In this document: piece after piece, positions 51,201-60,345 of the stretch
Numbering within the stretch: the first letter of the stretch is position 1
How the letters are laid out: each line of letters starts with the position of its first letter
Assembly (NCBI RefSeq): GCF_028369105.1
Contig: NZ_JAQNDO010000001.1
Span: 12,494,501 to 12,558,500, forward strand
DNA length: 64,000 bases
Direction of reading: 5' to 3'
From: Polyangium mundeleinium
GTDB taxonomy: Bacteria > Myxococcota_A > Polyangia > Polyangiales > Polyangiaceae
Made by a program: the position numbers and the translations under genes
Notes under the pieces: model-generated
The model's database searches: none
What the model was told of the DNA's origin: nothing
Seen by the model: only the letters and a program-made list of their open reading frames with translations

Positions 51201-52832
51201 ATGACCGACGAATTCGACCTCGTGGTGCGCGGCGGCGACGTCATCGACGGCACGGGCAGGCCACGCTTCGCGGCCGACGTCGGCATCAAGGAAGGCCGCG
51301 TCGCGGCGCTGACAGTCCCCGGCGTGATCGCGGGCAAGGAGACGCTCGACGCCCGCGGTTTCGTGGTCGCGCCCGGCTTCGTCGACATCCACTCGCATGC
51401 GGATTGGCTGCTGCCGCTCGACGATCACGGCGAGATCCTCGCGCCGATGCTGCGTCAGGGCGTGACCTCGCTCGTCGTGGGCAACTGCGGCCACTCGCTC
51501 GCGCCGGTCACGAAAGATTCCACGCGCCTCGCCGACGTTTCCTCGGAGATCCTGCGCGACCGCGCATTCCCCTACACGTGGCGCTCGACGGCCGAGATGC
51601 TCGACGCGATCGAGGGCCGCGGCGTCGCCTTCAACGTGGCGTTCCTCGCGGGCCACGGGACGATCCGTCAATCGGTCATGGGCAACGCGCCCCGCGCGCC
51701 CGCGCCGGGCGAGCTCGGCGCGCTCCGGCGCGCCACGCGCGACGCCTTGCGGGAAGGCGCCTTCGGCCTCTCCGCGGGCCTCGCCTACAAGCCGGGCGTC
51801 TTCGCGAAATCGGACGAGCTCGCCTCGCTCTGCAACGTCGTCGCCGAGGAAGGCGCGATCTTCACGGTGCACGGCCGCGCCTACGTGTGGATCTCGCCTT
51901 TCTACAAGCCGATGCTCCTCGGCGCGCCGCACAACGTGCGCTCCGTCGACGAGCTCGTCACCGCGGCGAAGCGCGGCGGCGCGCGCCTCCAGCTCTCGCA
52001 CCAGATCTTCATCGGCCGCCGCACCTGGCGCACCTATCCCACCGTGCTCCGGCGCATCGAGGAGGCCGTCGCTTCCGGCGTCGACGTCGCCTTCGACGCG
52101 TTCCCCTACACCGTCGGCAACACGACCATCAACGCGATCCTGCCCGCGTGGGTGCTCGACCATTTCGAGGAGCGCATCCGTGATCCCAAGGTCCTCGCGC
52201 GCCTCCGTCGCGAGTTCGCGATGTTCCGCCTCGCGCTCGGCCTCGACTGGTCCGACATCACCGTCACCTGGGGCGGCGGCAAAGCCTCGCTCGAACCGCT
52301 CGAAGGCCTCGACATCGCCGCGATCGCGCGCCGCCTCGGCGTCTCGCCCTTCGACGCGTACGTCCACGTCTCGCGCGAGAGCTCGGGCGCGGCGCGCGTG
52401 CTCATCGGCACCTACTCGGGCGACGACAGCGACGAAGAACCACTCCGCGCCGTCCTCTCGCATCGGCTCTGCGCCTTCGAAACCGACGCGATCCTCACGC
52501 GCCGCGGCCGCTTCCACAACCCCGCCTCCTTCGGCACCTTCCCCCGCGTCCTCGGCCGTTACAGCCGCGATCTCGGCCTCTTCTCGCTCGAAGAGGCCGT
52601 CCGCCGCATGACCTCCTTCCCGGCCGAGCGCGTGGGCCTGCCGGGCATCGGCCGCCTCGCGCCTGGGTATGCGGCCGATCTCGTGCTCTTCGATCCTCTC
52701 CGCGTCGGTGAAGGGGGCCCGAACGCGGTGCCCGTCGGCATCGACAAGGTCGTCCTTGGCGGCCACGTCGTCGTGGATCGTGGCGCGACGCGGCTCGACC
52801 GGCCGCGCGGTCGCGTCTTGCGCCGGCGCTAG
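51201..52832 (+). CDS. N-acyl-D-amino-acid deacylase-like amidohydrolase
   Basis: A zinc amidohydrolase of the D-aminoacylase (N-acyl-D-amino-acid deacylase) family, 543 residues. Typical blocks: FDLVVRGGDVIDGTGRPRF at the start, APGFVDIHSHADWLL as the first metal motif, TSLVVGNCGHSLAP, and the C-terminal LPGIGRLAPGYAADLVLFDP. The composite beta-sandwich and TIM barrel order fits. No signal peptide. The ATG at 51201 gives the family start. It may act on N-acylated D-amino acids from peptidoglycan or environment; the family is also used for other amides. Confidence 0.85.
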   Translation: MTDEFDLVVRGGDVIDGTGRPRFAADVGIKEGRVAALTVPGVIAGKETLDARGFVVAPGFVDIHSHADWLLPLDDHGEILAPMLRQGVTSLVVGNCGHSLAPVTKDSTRLADVSSEILRDRAFPYTWRSTAEMLDAIEGRGVAFNVAFLAGHGTIRQSVMGNAPRAPAPGELGALRRATRDALREGAFGLSAGLAYKPGVFAKSDELASLCNVVAEEGAIFTVHGRAYVWISPFYKPMLLGAPHNVRSVDELVTAAKRGGARLQLSHQIFIGRRTWRTYPTVLRRIEEAVASGVDVAFDAFPYTVGNTTINAILPAWVLDHFEERIRDPKVLARLRREFAMFRLALGLDWSDITVTWGGGKASLEPLEGLDIAAIARRLGVSPFDAYVHVSRESSGAARVLIGTYSGDDSDEEPLRAVLSHRLCAFETDAILTRRGRFHNPASFGTFPRVLGRYSRDLGLFSLEEAVRRMTSFPAERVGLPGIGRLAPGYAADLVLFDPLRVGEGGPNAVPVGIDKVVLGGHVVVDRGATRLDRPRGRVLRRR

Positions 52833-52926
52833 TGGATCGTGCGGAACGCCTCTCCCGGTCCGACGAAGGCCTGCTAGAGTCCGGCGCTCCCTGCGGCTTG
52901 GCGGCGGGGATTTCCGACTCGACCGG

Positions 52927-54255
52927 ATGATTCGTTCTCCCCGCACCCCCGTCGCGATCCTGGGCGCTGGCTTGACTGGCATGTCGGCGTCGTTCCACCT
53001 CGGCCGCGCGGGCGCGCCGCATCGCCTCTTCGAGCGGCTCGGCCGGCCGGGCGGGCATGCGATCACCCTGGAGGACGAGGGGTACCGCTTCGATCGAACG
53101 GGCCACCTCCTGCACCTGCGCGACCCGGATCTGCGCGCGCTCGCGCTCGACTGGATCGGCGACGACTGGATCGAGGTCGAGCGCCGCTCGCGCATCTGGT
53201 CGCACGGCACCTACACCCGCTATCCCTTCCAGGCGAACACCTTTGGCCTCCCGCCCGAGATCGCCTACGAGTGCCTGCACGGGTTCGTCCGGGCGCACCA
53301 CAACCCCGACAAACCCGCGCCGAAGAACTTCGAGGAATTTTGCCTCCAGCATTTCGGCGAGGGGATCAGCAAGCATTTCATGATCCCCTACAACACGCGG
53401 CTTTGGGGCGTCTCGCCGCGAGAGATCACGGCCGCGTGGTGCTCGCGGTTCGTGCCTCTGCCGAAGCTCGAAGACGTGCTCGCGGGCGCGGTGGGCCTGA
53501 ACGACCGGGAGCTCGGGTACAACACGCGGTTCGTCTATCCGCGGCTCGGCATCGGCAAGCTCGCCGAAGGCATGGCGAAGAGCCTGCCCACGCGAATCGA
53601 GCTTGGCCGGGCGCCCGCGTCGATCGATTTTCAGGCGCGCGAACTCCATTTCGAAGACGAGACCGTCCCGTACGACGTGCTCGTCTCTACAGCGCCCTTG
53701 CCCGTGCTCGTCGAGCGCCTCGCCGGCGCGCCGGCGAACGTCGTGGAAGCGGCGCGGCGCCTGCGCTGCACGCACCTGTATTACCTCGACGTCGCGCTCG
53801 ACGGCCCTTGCGGAGAGCCTCTCCACTGGGTGTACGTGCCCGAGGAAAAATATCCGTTTTACCGGGTCGGCTGTTACTCGAACTTTTCCGATGCCATGGC
53901 CCCGCCCGGCAAAGCGAGTCTTTACGTGGAGCTCGCGGACCGAAGCGAGCCGGACCTCCCGGCGCTCTTGCCCCGCGTCGCCGAGGGCCTCACCGAGATG
54001 CGGCTCATCGATTCGCCGAAGCAGATCCGCTTCGCCCGGGTCCGCCGCATCGACCACGCGTACGTGATCTTCGACCACGCGTATTTCGAATCACTCGAGG
54101 TCGTCTTGCCGTTCCTCGAAGAAAACGGCATCGTGACCGCGGGCCGCTACGGCGGATGGAATTACTCGTCGATGGAGGACGCTCTGCGTTTCGGCCGTGA
54201 CGCCGCAACGAAGGTGATTTCCTCCCTCGGCGGAGGGGCGGCGAAGGAGCCCTGA
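52927..54255 (+). CDS. UDP-galactopyranose-mutase-like FAD-dependent protein
   Basis: A 442-residue flavoprotein with N-terminal FAD motif [17 protein letters not shown], then [33 protein letters not shown], and [12 protein letters not shown], which resemble the UDP-galactopyranose mutase / protoporphyrinogen-oxidase-like superfamily. It lacks clear UGM active-site Arg pairs by eye, so the true reaction is open. It precedes a GT2 glycosyltransferase by 5 bases and both belong to one operon, so a role in sugar nucleotide or polysaccharide chemistry is likely. The ATG at 52927 follows a TAGAGT box that could be a -10 element. Confidence 0.75.
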   Translation: MIRSPRTPVAILGAGLTGMSASFHLGRAGAPHRLFERLGRPGGHAITLEDEGYRFDRTGHLLHLRDPDLRALALDWIGDDWIEVERRSRIWSHGTYTRYPFQANTFGLPPEIAYECLHGFVRAHHNPDKPAPKNFEEFCLQHFGEGISKHFMIPYNTRLWGVSPREITAAWCSRFVPLPKLEDVLAGAVGLNDRELGYNTRFVYPRLGIGKLAEGMAKSLPTRIELGRAPASIDFQARELHFEDETVPYDVLVSTAPLPVLVERLAGAPANVVEAARRLRCTHLYYLDVALDGPCGEPLHWVYVPEEKYPFYRVGCYSNFSDAMAPPGKASLYVELADRSEPDLPALLPRVAEGLTEMRLIDSPKQIRFARVRRIDHAYVIFDHAYFESLEVVLPFLEENGIVTAGRYGGWNYSSMEDALRFGRDAATKVISSLGGGAAKEP

Positions 54256-54260
54256 GCCCG

Positions 54261-54971
54261 ATGGATCCCCGGATATCGATCGTCATCCCGGTCTACAACG
54301 AGGAGGCCATCCTGCACGCCGCGGTCGTCGACCTGCGCGAGCGGCTGCGCCCCTTCGATTGGTCCTACGAGATCGTCCTCGCCGAGAATGGCTCGCGCGA
54401 CCGCACGGTCGAGATCGCTGCCGAGCTCGCCGCGAAATACCCCGAGGTCCGCTTCTTCTCGTTCGGCGAGCCGAACTACGGCGGCGCCCTCCGGCGCGGC
54501 ATCGTCGAGGAAGCGCGCGGCGAGATCATCATCTGCGACGAAATCGACCTCTGCGACGCTGATTTCCACCGCCGCGCCGTCGAGCGCCTCGACGCCGGCT
54601 CCGTCGACATGGTGATCGGCTCCAAACTCCTCGACGGCTCGGCAGACGAGCGCCCTCTCGCCCGCCACGCGGCCAGCATTTTCTACAACGGCCTGCTCCG
54701 CGTGACGCTCGGCTTCCAGGGCACGGACACACATGGACTCAAGGCGTTCACGCGGCGAACGCTCCTGCCGATCGCGCGCGCGTGTGTCGTCGAGAAGGAC
54801 GTCTTCGCGAGCGAGTTCGTGATCCGCGCCTACCGCGCGGGCCTCTCGATCGAGGAGATCCCCGTCCGCGTGAAGGAAAAGCGTCCACCCTCGATCAACC
54901 TCGTCAAGCGCGTGCCGAACGTGCTGAAGAGCCTCGCGAAGCTCACCTGGGCGATCCGGATCAAGGGCTAG
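54261..54971 (+). CDS. GT2 family glycosyltransferase
   Basis: A 236-residue GT-A glycosyltransferase of the dolichyl-phosphate-mannose-synthase-like type. Blocks: [14 protein letters not shown] at the start, [14 protein letters not shown], a DXD-like [13 protein letters not shown], and [17 protein letters not shown]. There is no membrane tail, so it is a soluble or peripheral enzyme. It begins 5 bases after the flavoprotein stop, so the pair is translated from one message. Acceptor is probably a polyprenyl phosphate; donor unknown. Confidence 0.85.
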   Translation: MDPRISIVIPVYNEEAILHAAVVDLRERLRPFDWSYEIVLAENGSRDRTVEIAAELAAKYPEVRFFSFGEPNYGGALRRGIVEEARGEIIICDEIDLCDADFHRRAVERLDAGSVDMVIGSKLLDGSADERPLARHAASIFYNGLLRVTLGFQGTDTHGLKAFTRRTLLPIARACVVEKDVFASEFVIRAYRAGLSIEEIPVRVKEKRPPSINLVKRVPNVLKSLAKLTWAIRIKG

Positions 54972-55026
54972 TCCCTGGGCCGCCCGAGCCCCTCGCGCGC
55001 CTCTGCGACCCGCGACGCGGCGTGCT

Positions 55027-56754
55027 ATGACGCGCACCATGCCGCGTCCCGTCAACAGTTCCGCAAAGGTAGAGCCTCGACGATCCGACCACGACGTCGA
55101 CCTCGTCGTCATCGGCGGCGGCGTGAACGGGACCGGCGTCGCCCGCGACGCGTCGATGCGCGGCCTCCGGGTCGCGCTGATCGAACGCAACGACCTCGCC
55201 TTCGGCGCGAGCGGCAACAACAGCGGCCTCATTCACGGCGGCCCGCGGTACATGCTGAACGACCCGAACGTGACGGCGACCTCGTGCCGCGACTCGGGCT
55301 ACATCCAGCGCATCGCGCCGCACATGCTGCACCGCGTCCCGTTCTTGATGCCCGTCGAGAACAAGGGCCGCGCGAAGATCATGTTCGCCCTCATCGACGC
55401 CTTCTTCGAGGCGTACGACCGCTACCAGCCGCTCAAGCGCGGCAAAAAGCACGCGGTGCTCACGGCCGAGGAGATGCAGCAGCTCGAACCGGGGCTGCGC
55501 GGCAACATCGTCGGCGGCATCAGCTTCGACGAATGGGGCATCGACGGCGCGCGGCTCTGCGCGGCGAACGCCGTGGACGCGGGCGAGCGCGGCGCGCGCA
55601 TCCTCGTTGGCTGCACGGTCGAGCGCATCGAGCGGCGCGAGGACACGGGCGAGGTCGTCGCCGTCCACTACCGCGATCGGCGCAGGGGCGGCACGGGCAA
55701 GCTCCGCACGGGCACGGTCATCAACGCGACGGGCGCGTGGGCCCCGATCACCGCCTCGCTCGGCCGCATCGCGCCGACGCGCGCGCGCGTCCGCCCCGGC
55801 AAGGGCATCCACATCGTCTACGACCGGCGGCTCTTGAACTACGCCGTCGCCGCGCAGACCATCGACGACCGACAGATCTTCGTCGCGCCCTGGCAGAACA
55901 TGACGATCGTCGGCACGACCGACGACGACTTTTACGGCGACCTCGACGAGGTCCGCGCGACAAGCGAGGAGGTCCGCTACCTCGTGCAAGGCGTCGCGCG
56001 TGTCTTCCCGCAGATCCACACGGCGCGCGCGATCGGCACCTACGCCGGCGTGCGCCCCACGCTCTACGCCTACGGCCCGCACGAGGATCGTCTCTCGCGC
56101 GAGCACCAGATCATCGACCACGCGGCGCACGACGCGCCGGGCGTCTACTCGATGATCGGCGGTAAGCTCGCGAGCTACCGCATCTTCGCCGAGGAGATGA
56201 CCGACGTTCTCGCGGCGCGCTTCGATATCGGCGCGCGCTGCGCCACGCACGAGCGCCCGCTGCCCGGCGGCGACAAGCCCGTCGACGCGATCGAGCTCGC
56301 CGCGCGCATGGAGATCGATCCGGTCGCGGCACGTCGCCTCGTCTTCCGTCACGGCTCCCGCTCGCTCCACATCGCTGAGCGTGTGCAAGAGCGGCCGCGC
56401 GAGGCGGCGATGGTCTGCGCATGCGAGCCGGTGATCGAGGCCGAGGTGCGGCACGTCGTGCGGACCGAATGGGCCCGCTCGGTCTCCGACGTCGCGCGCC
56501 GGACGCGGCTCGGCATGGGCGCGTGCGGCGGCATGCGATGCGCCGCGCGGTGCGGGCAGATCGTGGCGCAGGAGCTTGACCTCCCGCCGCGCGAGGGCCT
56601 CCAGCAAGCGGCGCGTTTCCTCGCGCGCCAGGCGCAGACACGCTCGGTCGCGCTCGGGCCCGAGCAGGCGCAGCAGGAAGCGCTGGCGATCGCGGCGGTC
56701 CGCGCCGAGCTCGGCGTCGACGTGCGCGACCTCGACGAAGGCGAGGCCGCGTGA
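55027..56754 (+). CDS. glpA: Anaerobic-type glycerol-3-phosphate dehydrogenase large subunit
   Basis: Oxidises sn-glycerol-3-phosphate to dihydroxyacetone phosphate with FAD. The 575-residue protein has the Rossmann motif VVIGGGVNGTGVARDA, the GlpA/GlpD block GASGNNSGLIHGGPRYM, VIGTYAGVRPTLY-like and GKLASYRIFAEEM regions, and a C-terminal BFD-like [2Fe-2S] part with VCACEPV and MGACGGMRCAARC, which distinguishes GlpA from aerobic GlpD. The stop overlaps the glpB start as GTGA. Start ATG at 55027; an ATG 4 codons later is also possible. No glpC or glpF lies in the window. Confidence 0.88.
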   Translation: MTRTMPRPVNSSAKVEPRRSDHDVDLVVIGGGVNGTGVARDASMRGLRVALIERNDLAFGASGNNSGLIHGGPRYMLNDPNVTATSCRDSGYIQRIAPHMLHRVPFLMPVENKGRAKIMFALIDAFFEAYDRYQPLKRGKKHAVLTAEEMQQLEPGLRGNIVGGISFDEWGIDGARLCAANAVDAGERGARILVGCTVERIERREDTGEVVAVHYRDRRRGGTGKLRTGTVINATGAWAPITASLGRIAPTRARVRPGKGIHIVYDRRLLNYAVAAQTIDDRQIFVAPWQNMTIVGTTDDDFYGDLDEVRATSEEVRYLVQGVARVFPQIHTARAIGTYAGVRPTLYAYGPHEDRLSREHQIIDHAAHDAPGVYSMIGGKLASYRIFAEEMTDVLAARFDIGARCATHERPLPGGDKPVDAIELAARMEIDPVAARRLVFRHGSRSLHIAERVQERPREAAMVCACEPVIEAEVRHVVRTEWARSVSDVARRTRLGMGACGGMRCAARCGQIVAQELDLPPREGLQQAARFLARQAQTRSVALGPEQAQQEALAIAAVRAELGVDVRDLDEGEAA

Positions 56755-58010
56755 GCCGCCGGGTCCTCGTCCTCGGCGCGGGCGCCGCCGGCCTCTCGGC
56801 TGCGTTTGCTGCGCGAAACAGCGGCGCCGACGTCGTCCTCGTCTCGGCCGGCGCGGGCGCGAGCTCGCTCGGCGGAGGCGCCGTCGACGACGTCCCCTGG
56901 GAAGAACGCATCCACGCCGCACGCGTGCTCGGCAGCCCCATCGAGCTCCACACGTTGCCTCCGGAGGTCGTCGCCTTCTCAAACGCGCTCGGCATCTGGG
57001 ACCTCCCGGATCGGGCGCCGCCGCCGTTCGTCGCGACAATCGCGGGCCGGCTGCGCCCCGCGCGCGGCCGCGACAAGGGCCTGCTCGATCTCGGCGCGCT
57101 CCGTGGCAAACGTGTGCTTCTACCTCGCGCCCCGCGCGCCGGCTGGGACGCCGACGCCATCGCCGCGACGCTCTCCGACGACCCGCTCGCGCGCCGCACG
57201 GGCCTTCGCTTCGAGGCCATCGACGCGTCGATCCTGCGCTTCGCAGACGAGGCGCGCATCTCCGACGGCGACCTCGCGGCGCGGCACGACGATCCCGCGC
57301 GGCTCGGCTGGCTCGCCGAGCGCCTGCGCGAAGCGCTCACGTCTGACGCGCGGCTTCACCCGGACGAACCCGCCTCCGCCGTGCTGCTCGGTTCCTGGCT
57401 CGGCGCACGCGCGGCCCGCGCGGACGAGCTCTCCGAGCGTGTTGGTGTCTCCGTCGGCGAAGCGCTCGTCGGCGTGGGCTCCGCTGCGGGCCTGCGCTTC
57501 GATGCCGTGCAACGCAAGTTCCTCGACACGCTCGGCGTACAGCGCATCGTCGATCGCGCTGTGTCGATCGTCCGCGACGGCGATCGGCTCCACCTCACGC
57601 GTGCGCGCGACACCACGAAGATCGTCGCGGATGCCGCTGTGATCGCGATGGGCGGCGTCGCGGGCGGCGGCATCGTCTACGAGCCGCCCGAGCATGGAGC
57701 CGGCGAGGATCTCCCTGCGCGTGGAGCCATCCCCTTCGCGCTCTCGATCGACGCGCCCGTCGTGCTCGCGCTCGCGCGAGGCCCGCTCGACGTCGTCGCC
57801 TCCATGCACGGCCCCGAGCTCGATCAAACCGCGTGGCCCAAGGACGCCGCGCCCTCCACGCTCGAGGCCGTCGGCATCCACGCGCCCGGCGGCCGCGCCG
57901 CGCCTTTCCTCTTCGCCGCGGGCGACGTCCTCGCGGCTCGCCCGCGCACCCTGCTCGAAGCCGTCGCCTCGGGCCTGCGCGCGGGCCACGCCGCTGCTCG
58001 ACCGGCCTAA
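56751..58010 (+). CDS. glpB: Anaerobic glycerol-3-phosphate dehydrogenase subunit B-like flavoprotein
   Basis: A 419-residue FAD/NAD-binding protein with the GlpB-type start RRVLVLGAGAAGLSAAFAARNSGADVVLVSAG broken as LGAGAAGLSAAF, GGGAVDDVPW and a C-terminal PFLFAAGDVLAARP. In E. coli GlpB links GlpA to the membrane iron-sulfur subunit GlpC. The GTG start overlaps glpA as GTGA. No glpC follows: the next gene is on the opposite strand and its stop overlaps by 4 bases. Sequence is divergent, so GlpB identity rests partly on position. Confidence 0.75.
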   Translation: MSRRVLVLGAGAAGLSAAFAARNSGADVVLVSAGAGASSLGGGAVDDVPWEERIHAARVLGSPIELHTLPPEVVAFSNALGIWDLPDRAPPPFVATIAGRLRPARGRDKGLLDLGALRGKRVLLPRAPRAGWDADAIAATLSDDPLARRTGLRFEAIDASILRFADEARISDGDLAARHDDPARLGWLAERLREALTSDARLHPDEPASAVLLGSWLGARAARADELSERVGVSVGEALVGVGSAAGLRFDAVQRKFLDTLGVQRIVDRAVSIVRDGDRLHLTRARDTTKIVADAAVIAMGGVAGGGIVYEPPEHGAGEDLPARGAIPFALSIDAPVVLALARGPLDVVASMHGPELDQTAWPKDAAPSTLEAVGIHAPGGRAAPFLFAAGDVLAARPRTLLEAVASGLRAGHAAARPA

Positions 58011-59344
58011 CGCGGCGCCGCGCCGAGCTTCTCGATCAGCATCTTGTAGCCCGTCGCCAGCACGAAATCGGACCCCTTCGTCGGATCCGCCGGCACGTCA
58101 CGCGCCGGCCCCGTATCGTCCGCGGTGGCCCGCACGATCGGCCCGCGCGCCACGTTCGTGTTCGCCGTCCCGCCTCCTGCTTCGGCGGGCAGATGCCCGT
58201 CGAGATCGCTCTCGCGCACCAACTCGCCCGGTTGCAGCGGCCGGTTCGCCTCGACGCGCACATCGGGCTGGATCCCTTGCGCCTGGATCGATCGACCGCT
58301 CGGCGTGTAGTACCGCATCGTTGTCAGCCGCATCCCTGCGCCGCCCGGCAGATCGAAAATCGTCTGCACGCTCCCTTTGCCGAACGTCGACGACCCGATC
58401 ACCGACGCGCGCCGGTTGTCCTGGAGCGCGCCTGCGACGAGCTCCGACGAGCTCGCGGAGTACTCGTTCACGAGCGTCACGATCGGCAAGTTCGCGAGCG
58501 CGCCGCCGCCGTTTGCCTTCACCTCGTCGATCACCTTGCCTCGATGCCGCGTCGTGTAGATGACGCCCGTGTCGAGCATCTCGTCGGCGATGGCCTCGGC
58601 CTCGTCGACGAGCCCGCCGGGGTTGTTGCGCATGTCGAGCAGCACGCCGCGCAGCGGCCGCGTACTCTCCGCGCGGAGCTTCGCCGTCACGCGCAAGAGC
58701 TCCTCGTGCGTCCCGGCCTGAAATTGCCGCAGCTTCAGATACGCCACGTCGCTGTCGAGCCGCTTGCCCACCACGCTCGCCACGTGGATCTCCTCGCGCG
58801 CGAGGTCGAGCTGGATCGCCTCCGAGACACCTTGCCGACGCAGCGTGATGCGCACGCGTGATCCTGCGGGACCACGCATCAGCCCGATGATCTTCTCGAG
58901 CCGCTCGCCGCGCACGGGCTTGCCCTCGATCGCCACGATCTCGTCGCCTGGCTTCATGCCGGCGCGTGCAGCGGGCGAGCCTTCCATCGGCGCGAGCACC
59001 ATCACGCGCTCGTCGCGGAAGTCGACCTCGACGCCGATGCCGCCGAATTTCCCCTCGGTGTCGCTCTGGAAGAGCGCGTACTCCTGCGGGGTCATGTACG
59101 CCGAGTGGGGATCGAGCTCGGCTACCATCCCCTTGATCGCACCCTCGACGATTTTATTTCGCTGGGCTGGATCGACGTAGTGGTTCTCGACGAGCACGAG
59201 GACCCAGGAGAGCTGGTCGAAGGGGTCGTACGGGCTACTCGACTGGTTCCTCGCGTGTACGGCCTGGCTCGTCACCGCGCCGCCGGCGAAGGCGGCAAGC
59301 ACGAGGCCGGCGGTCCGGAGCCATCGGGGAGCGGACATGCGCAT
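58007..59344 (-). CDS. ctpA: Carboxy-terminal processing protease (S41)
   Basis: Periplasmic serine protease of the CtpA/Prc family, 445 residues. An N-terminal membrane or signal segment (WLRTAGLVLAAFAGGAVTSQ), a PDZ domain (GIGVEVDFRDERVMVLAPMEG with GMKPGDEIVAIEG) and the catalytic S41 domain with DMRNNPGGLVDEA, the Ser motif VNEYSASSSELVAGAL and Lys in SSTFGKGSVQT. The Ser-Lys dyad is intact. A Pro/Thr-rich tail is longer than usual. Start at 59344 (MRMSAPRW) rather than a long basic extension. It may trim lipoproteins or cell-wall enzymes. Confidence 0.92.
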   Translation of the reverse strand: MRMSAPRWLRTAGLVLAAFAGGAVTSQAVHARNQSSSPYDPFDQLSWVLVLVENHYVDPAQRNKIVEGAIKGMVAELDPHSAYMTPQEYALFQSDTEGKFGGIGVEVDFRDERVMVLAPMEGSPAARAGMKPGDEIVAIEGKPVRGERLEKIIGLMRGPAGSRVRITLRRQGVSEAIQLDLAREEIHVASVVGKRLDSDVAYLKLRQFQAGTHEELLRVTAKLRAESTRPLRGVLLDMRNNPGGLVDEAEAIADEMLDTGVIYTTRHRGKVIDEVKANGGGALANLPIVTLVNEYSASSSELVAGALQDNRRASVIGSSTFGKGSVQTIFDLPGGAGMRLTTMRYYTPSGRSIQAQGIQPDVRVEANRPLQPGELVRESDLDGHLPAEAGGGTANTNVARGPIVRATADDTGPARDVPADPTKGSDFVLATGYKMLIEKLGAAPR

Positions 59345-59757
59345 GCTCCGACCATAGCAGCCCGCGGCCTGGATCACGGGCCTGGCAGACGGAGCCAGAA
59401 GCCGGGCGAGGGGCCCCCGTTCGTGGCGCGCCCCCGCCTGAGTAAGCAAAATCCTGGCGTGCCAGGGAGAAGCTCGTCCCAAGCAACGGCGCGTTGCTTT
59501 GTCCAACCGGCCATGTTCGGTTATGTTCGCGCGCCTGAACGTGGCTCGGGGCGCTCATCGGGGAGACCGTCGAGGGCACGGCCCGCGCCTGGCGTGGGGC
59601 CTTCCTCTCGGCGATCCCTCGCTCCCGGCCACGGGCCTCGGGCACATCACACCTTCGCGCTCCTCGTCGGACTCACGGATGTCGTGCGTAGTCCGACCGT
59701 GGCGGGACCCGCCCAGGGCGCCCTCCCTTCGTTTCACGCACCAGCGAGCCAGCCAAG
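59345..59757. other. Divergent intergenic region between ctpA and the ECF sigma gene
   Basis: This 413-base gap has no gene on either strand that I can support. It contains several inverted repeats: CCTGGC/GCCAGG at 59453-59466 and the stronger one at 59481-59499, then a partial repeat of the ATGTTCG word near 59513 and 59523. No ECF-type -35 AAC / -10 GTC pair is obvious, though autoregulation by the sigma factor would be expected. Confidence 0.45.
59481..59499. promoter_or_regulatory. Inverted repeat in the ctpA/sigma divergent region
   Basis: AAGCAACG and CGTTGCTT flank a 3-base GCG centre: a perfect 8-base inverted repeat followed by TTT on the plus strand. It could be a regulator site for ctpA or the sigma gene or a transcription hairpin. 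Confidence 0.35.
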
Positions 59758-60345
59758 ATGGGCAAACCGACGGATCGTGAGCTCGTGGAGCAGGCACGCG
59801 CCGGGAACGCGCAAGCGTTCGGGACGCTCGTGCAGCGTTACCAGCGGCGCATCTTCCGCCTCGCGTTCCACCTCGTGCGTACAGGCGCGGAGGCGGAGGA
59901 CGTGACGCAAGAGACGTTCGTCCGAGCCTACCAGGCGCTCGACCGCTTCGACGGCCGCAGTGAGCCCTTCACCTGGCTCTACCGCATCGCCGTCAACCTC
60001 TCGCTCAACACCATCCGCGCTCGCAAGACGAAGCGCGACGCGGTGCCCGCGGACGACCCGCGCATCGAGCCGCTCCTCGCGGAGCACCGCTCGTCGCACG
60101 GCTCGGATCCGGCGCGGATCGCGCAGGATCGTCAGCTCACGAAGGCGCTGTGCGAGGGCATCGACAAGCTGTCGGACACGCTCCGGACCACGCTGGTCCT
60201 CGTGTGCATCGACGGCATGGGCCACGAAGAGGCCGCGCGGGTGCTCGATTGTCCCGAGGGCACGGTCGCGTGGCGCGTGCACGAAGCGCGGCGCAAGCTG
60301 CGCGAGCACCTTGAAAAGCAAGGGTTTGGAGGGGACGCGGCATGA
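59758..60345 (+). CDS. ECF-type RNA polymerase sigma factor
   Basis: A 195-residue sigma factor of the extracytoplasmic-function class. Region 2 reads FGTLVQRYQRRIFRLAFHL and EDVTQETFVRAYQALDRFDG with YRIAVNLSLN; region 4 is GMGHEEAARVLDCPEGTVAWRVHEARRKLRE broken as GMGHEEAARVLD and GTVAWRVHEARRKL. The middle linker is short, as in RpoE-like factors. It overlaps the following membrane protein gene by ATGA, the usual place for an anti-sigma factor. The start ATG at 59758 is the first in the frame. Confidence 0.93.
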   Translation: MGKPTDRELVEQARAGNAQAFGTLVQRYQRRIFRLAFHLVRTGAEAEDVTQETFVRAYQALDRFDGRSEPFTWLYRIAVNLSLNTIRARKTKRDAVPADDPRIEPLLAEHRSSHGSDPARIAQDRQLTKALCEGIDKLSDTLRTTLVLVCIDGMGHEEAARVLDCPEGTVAWRVHEARRKLREHLEKQGFGGDAA

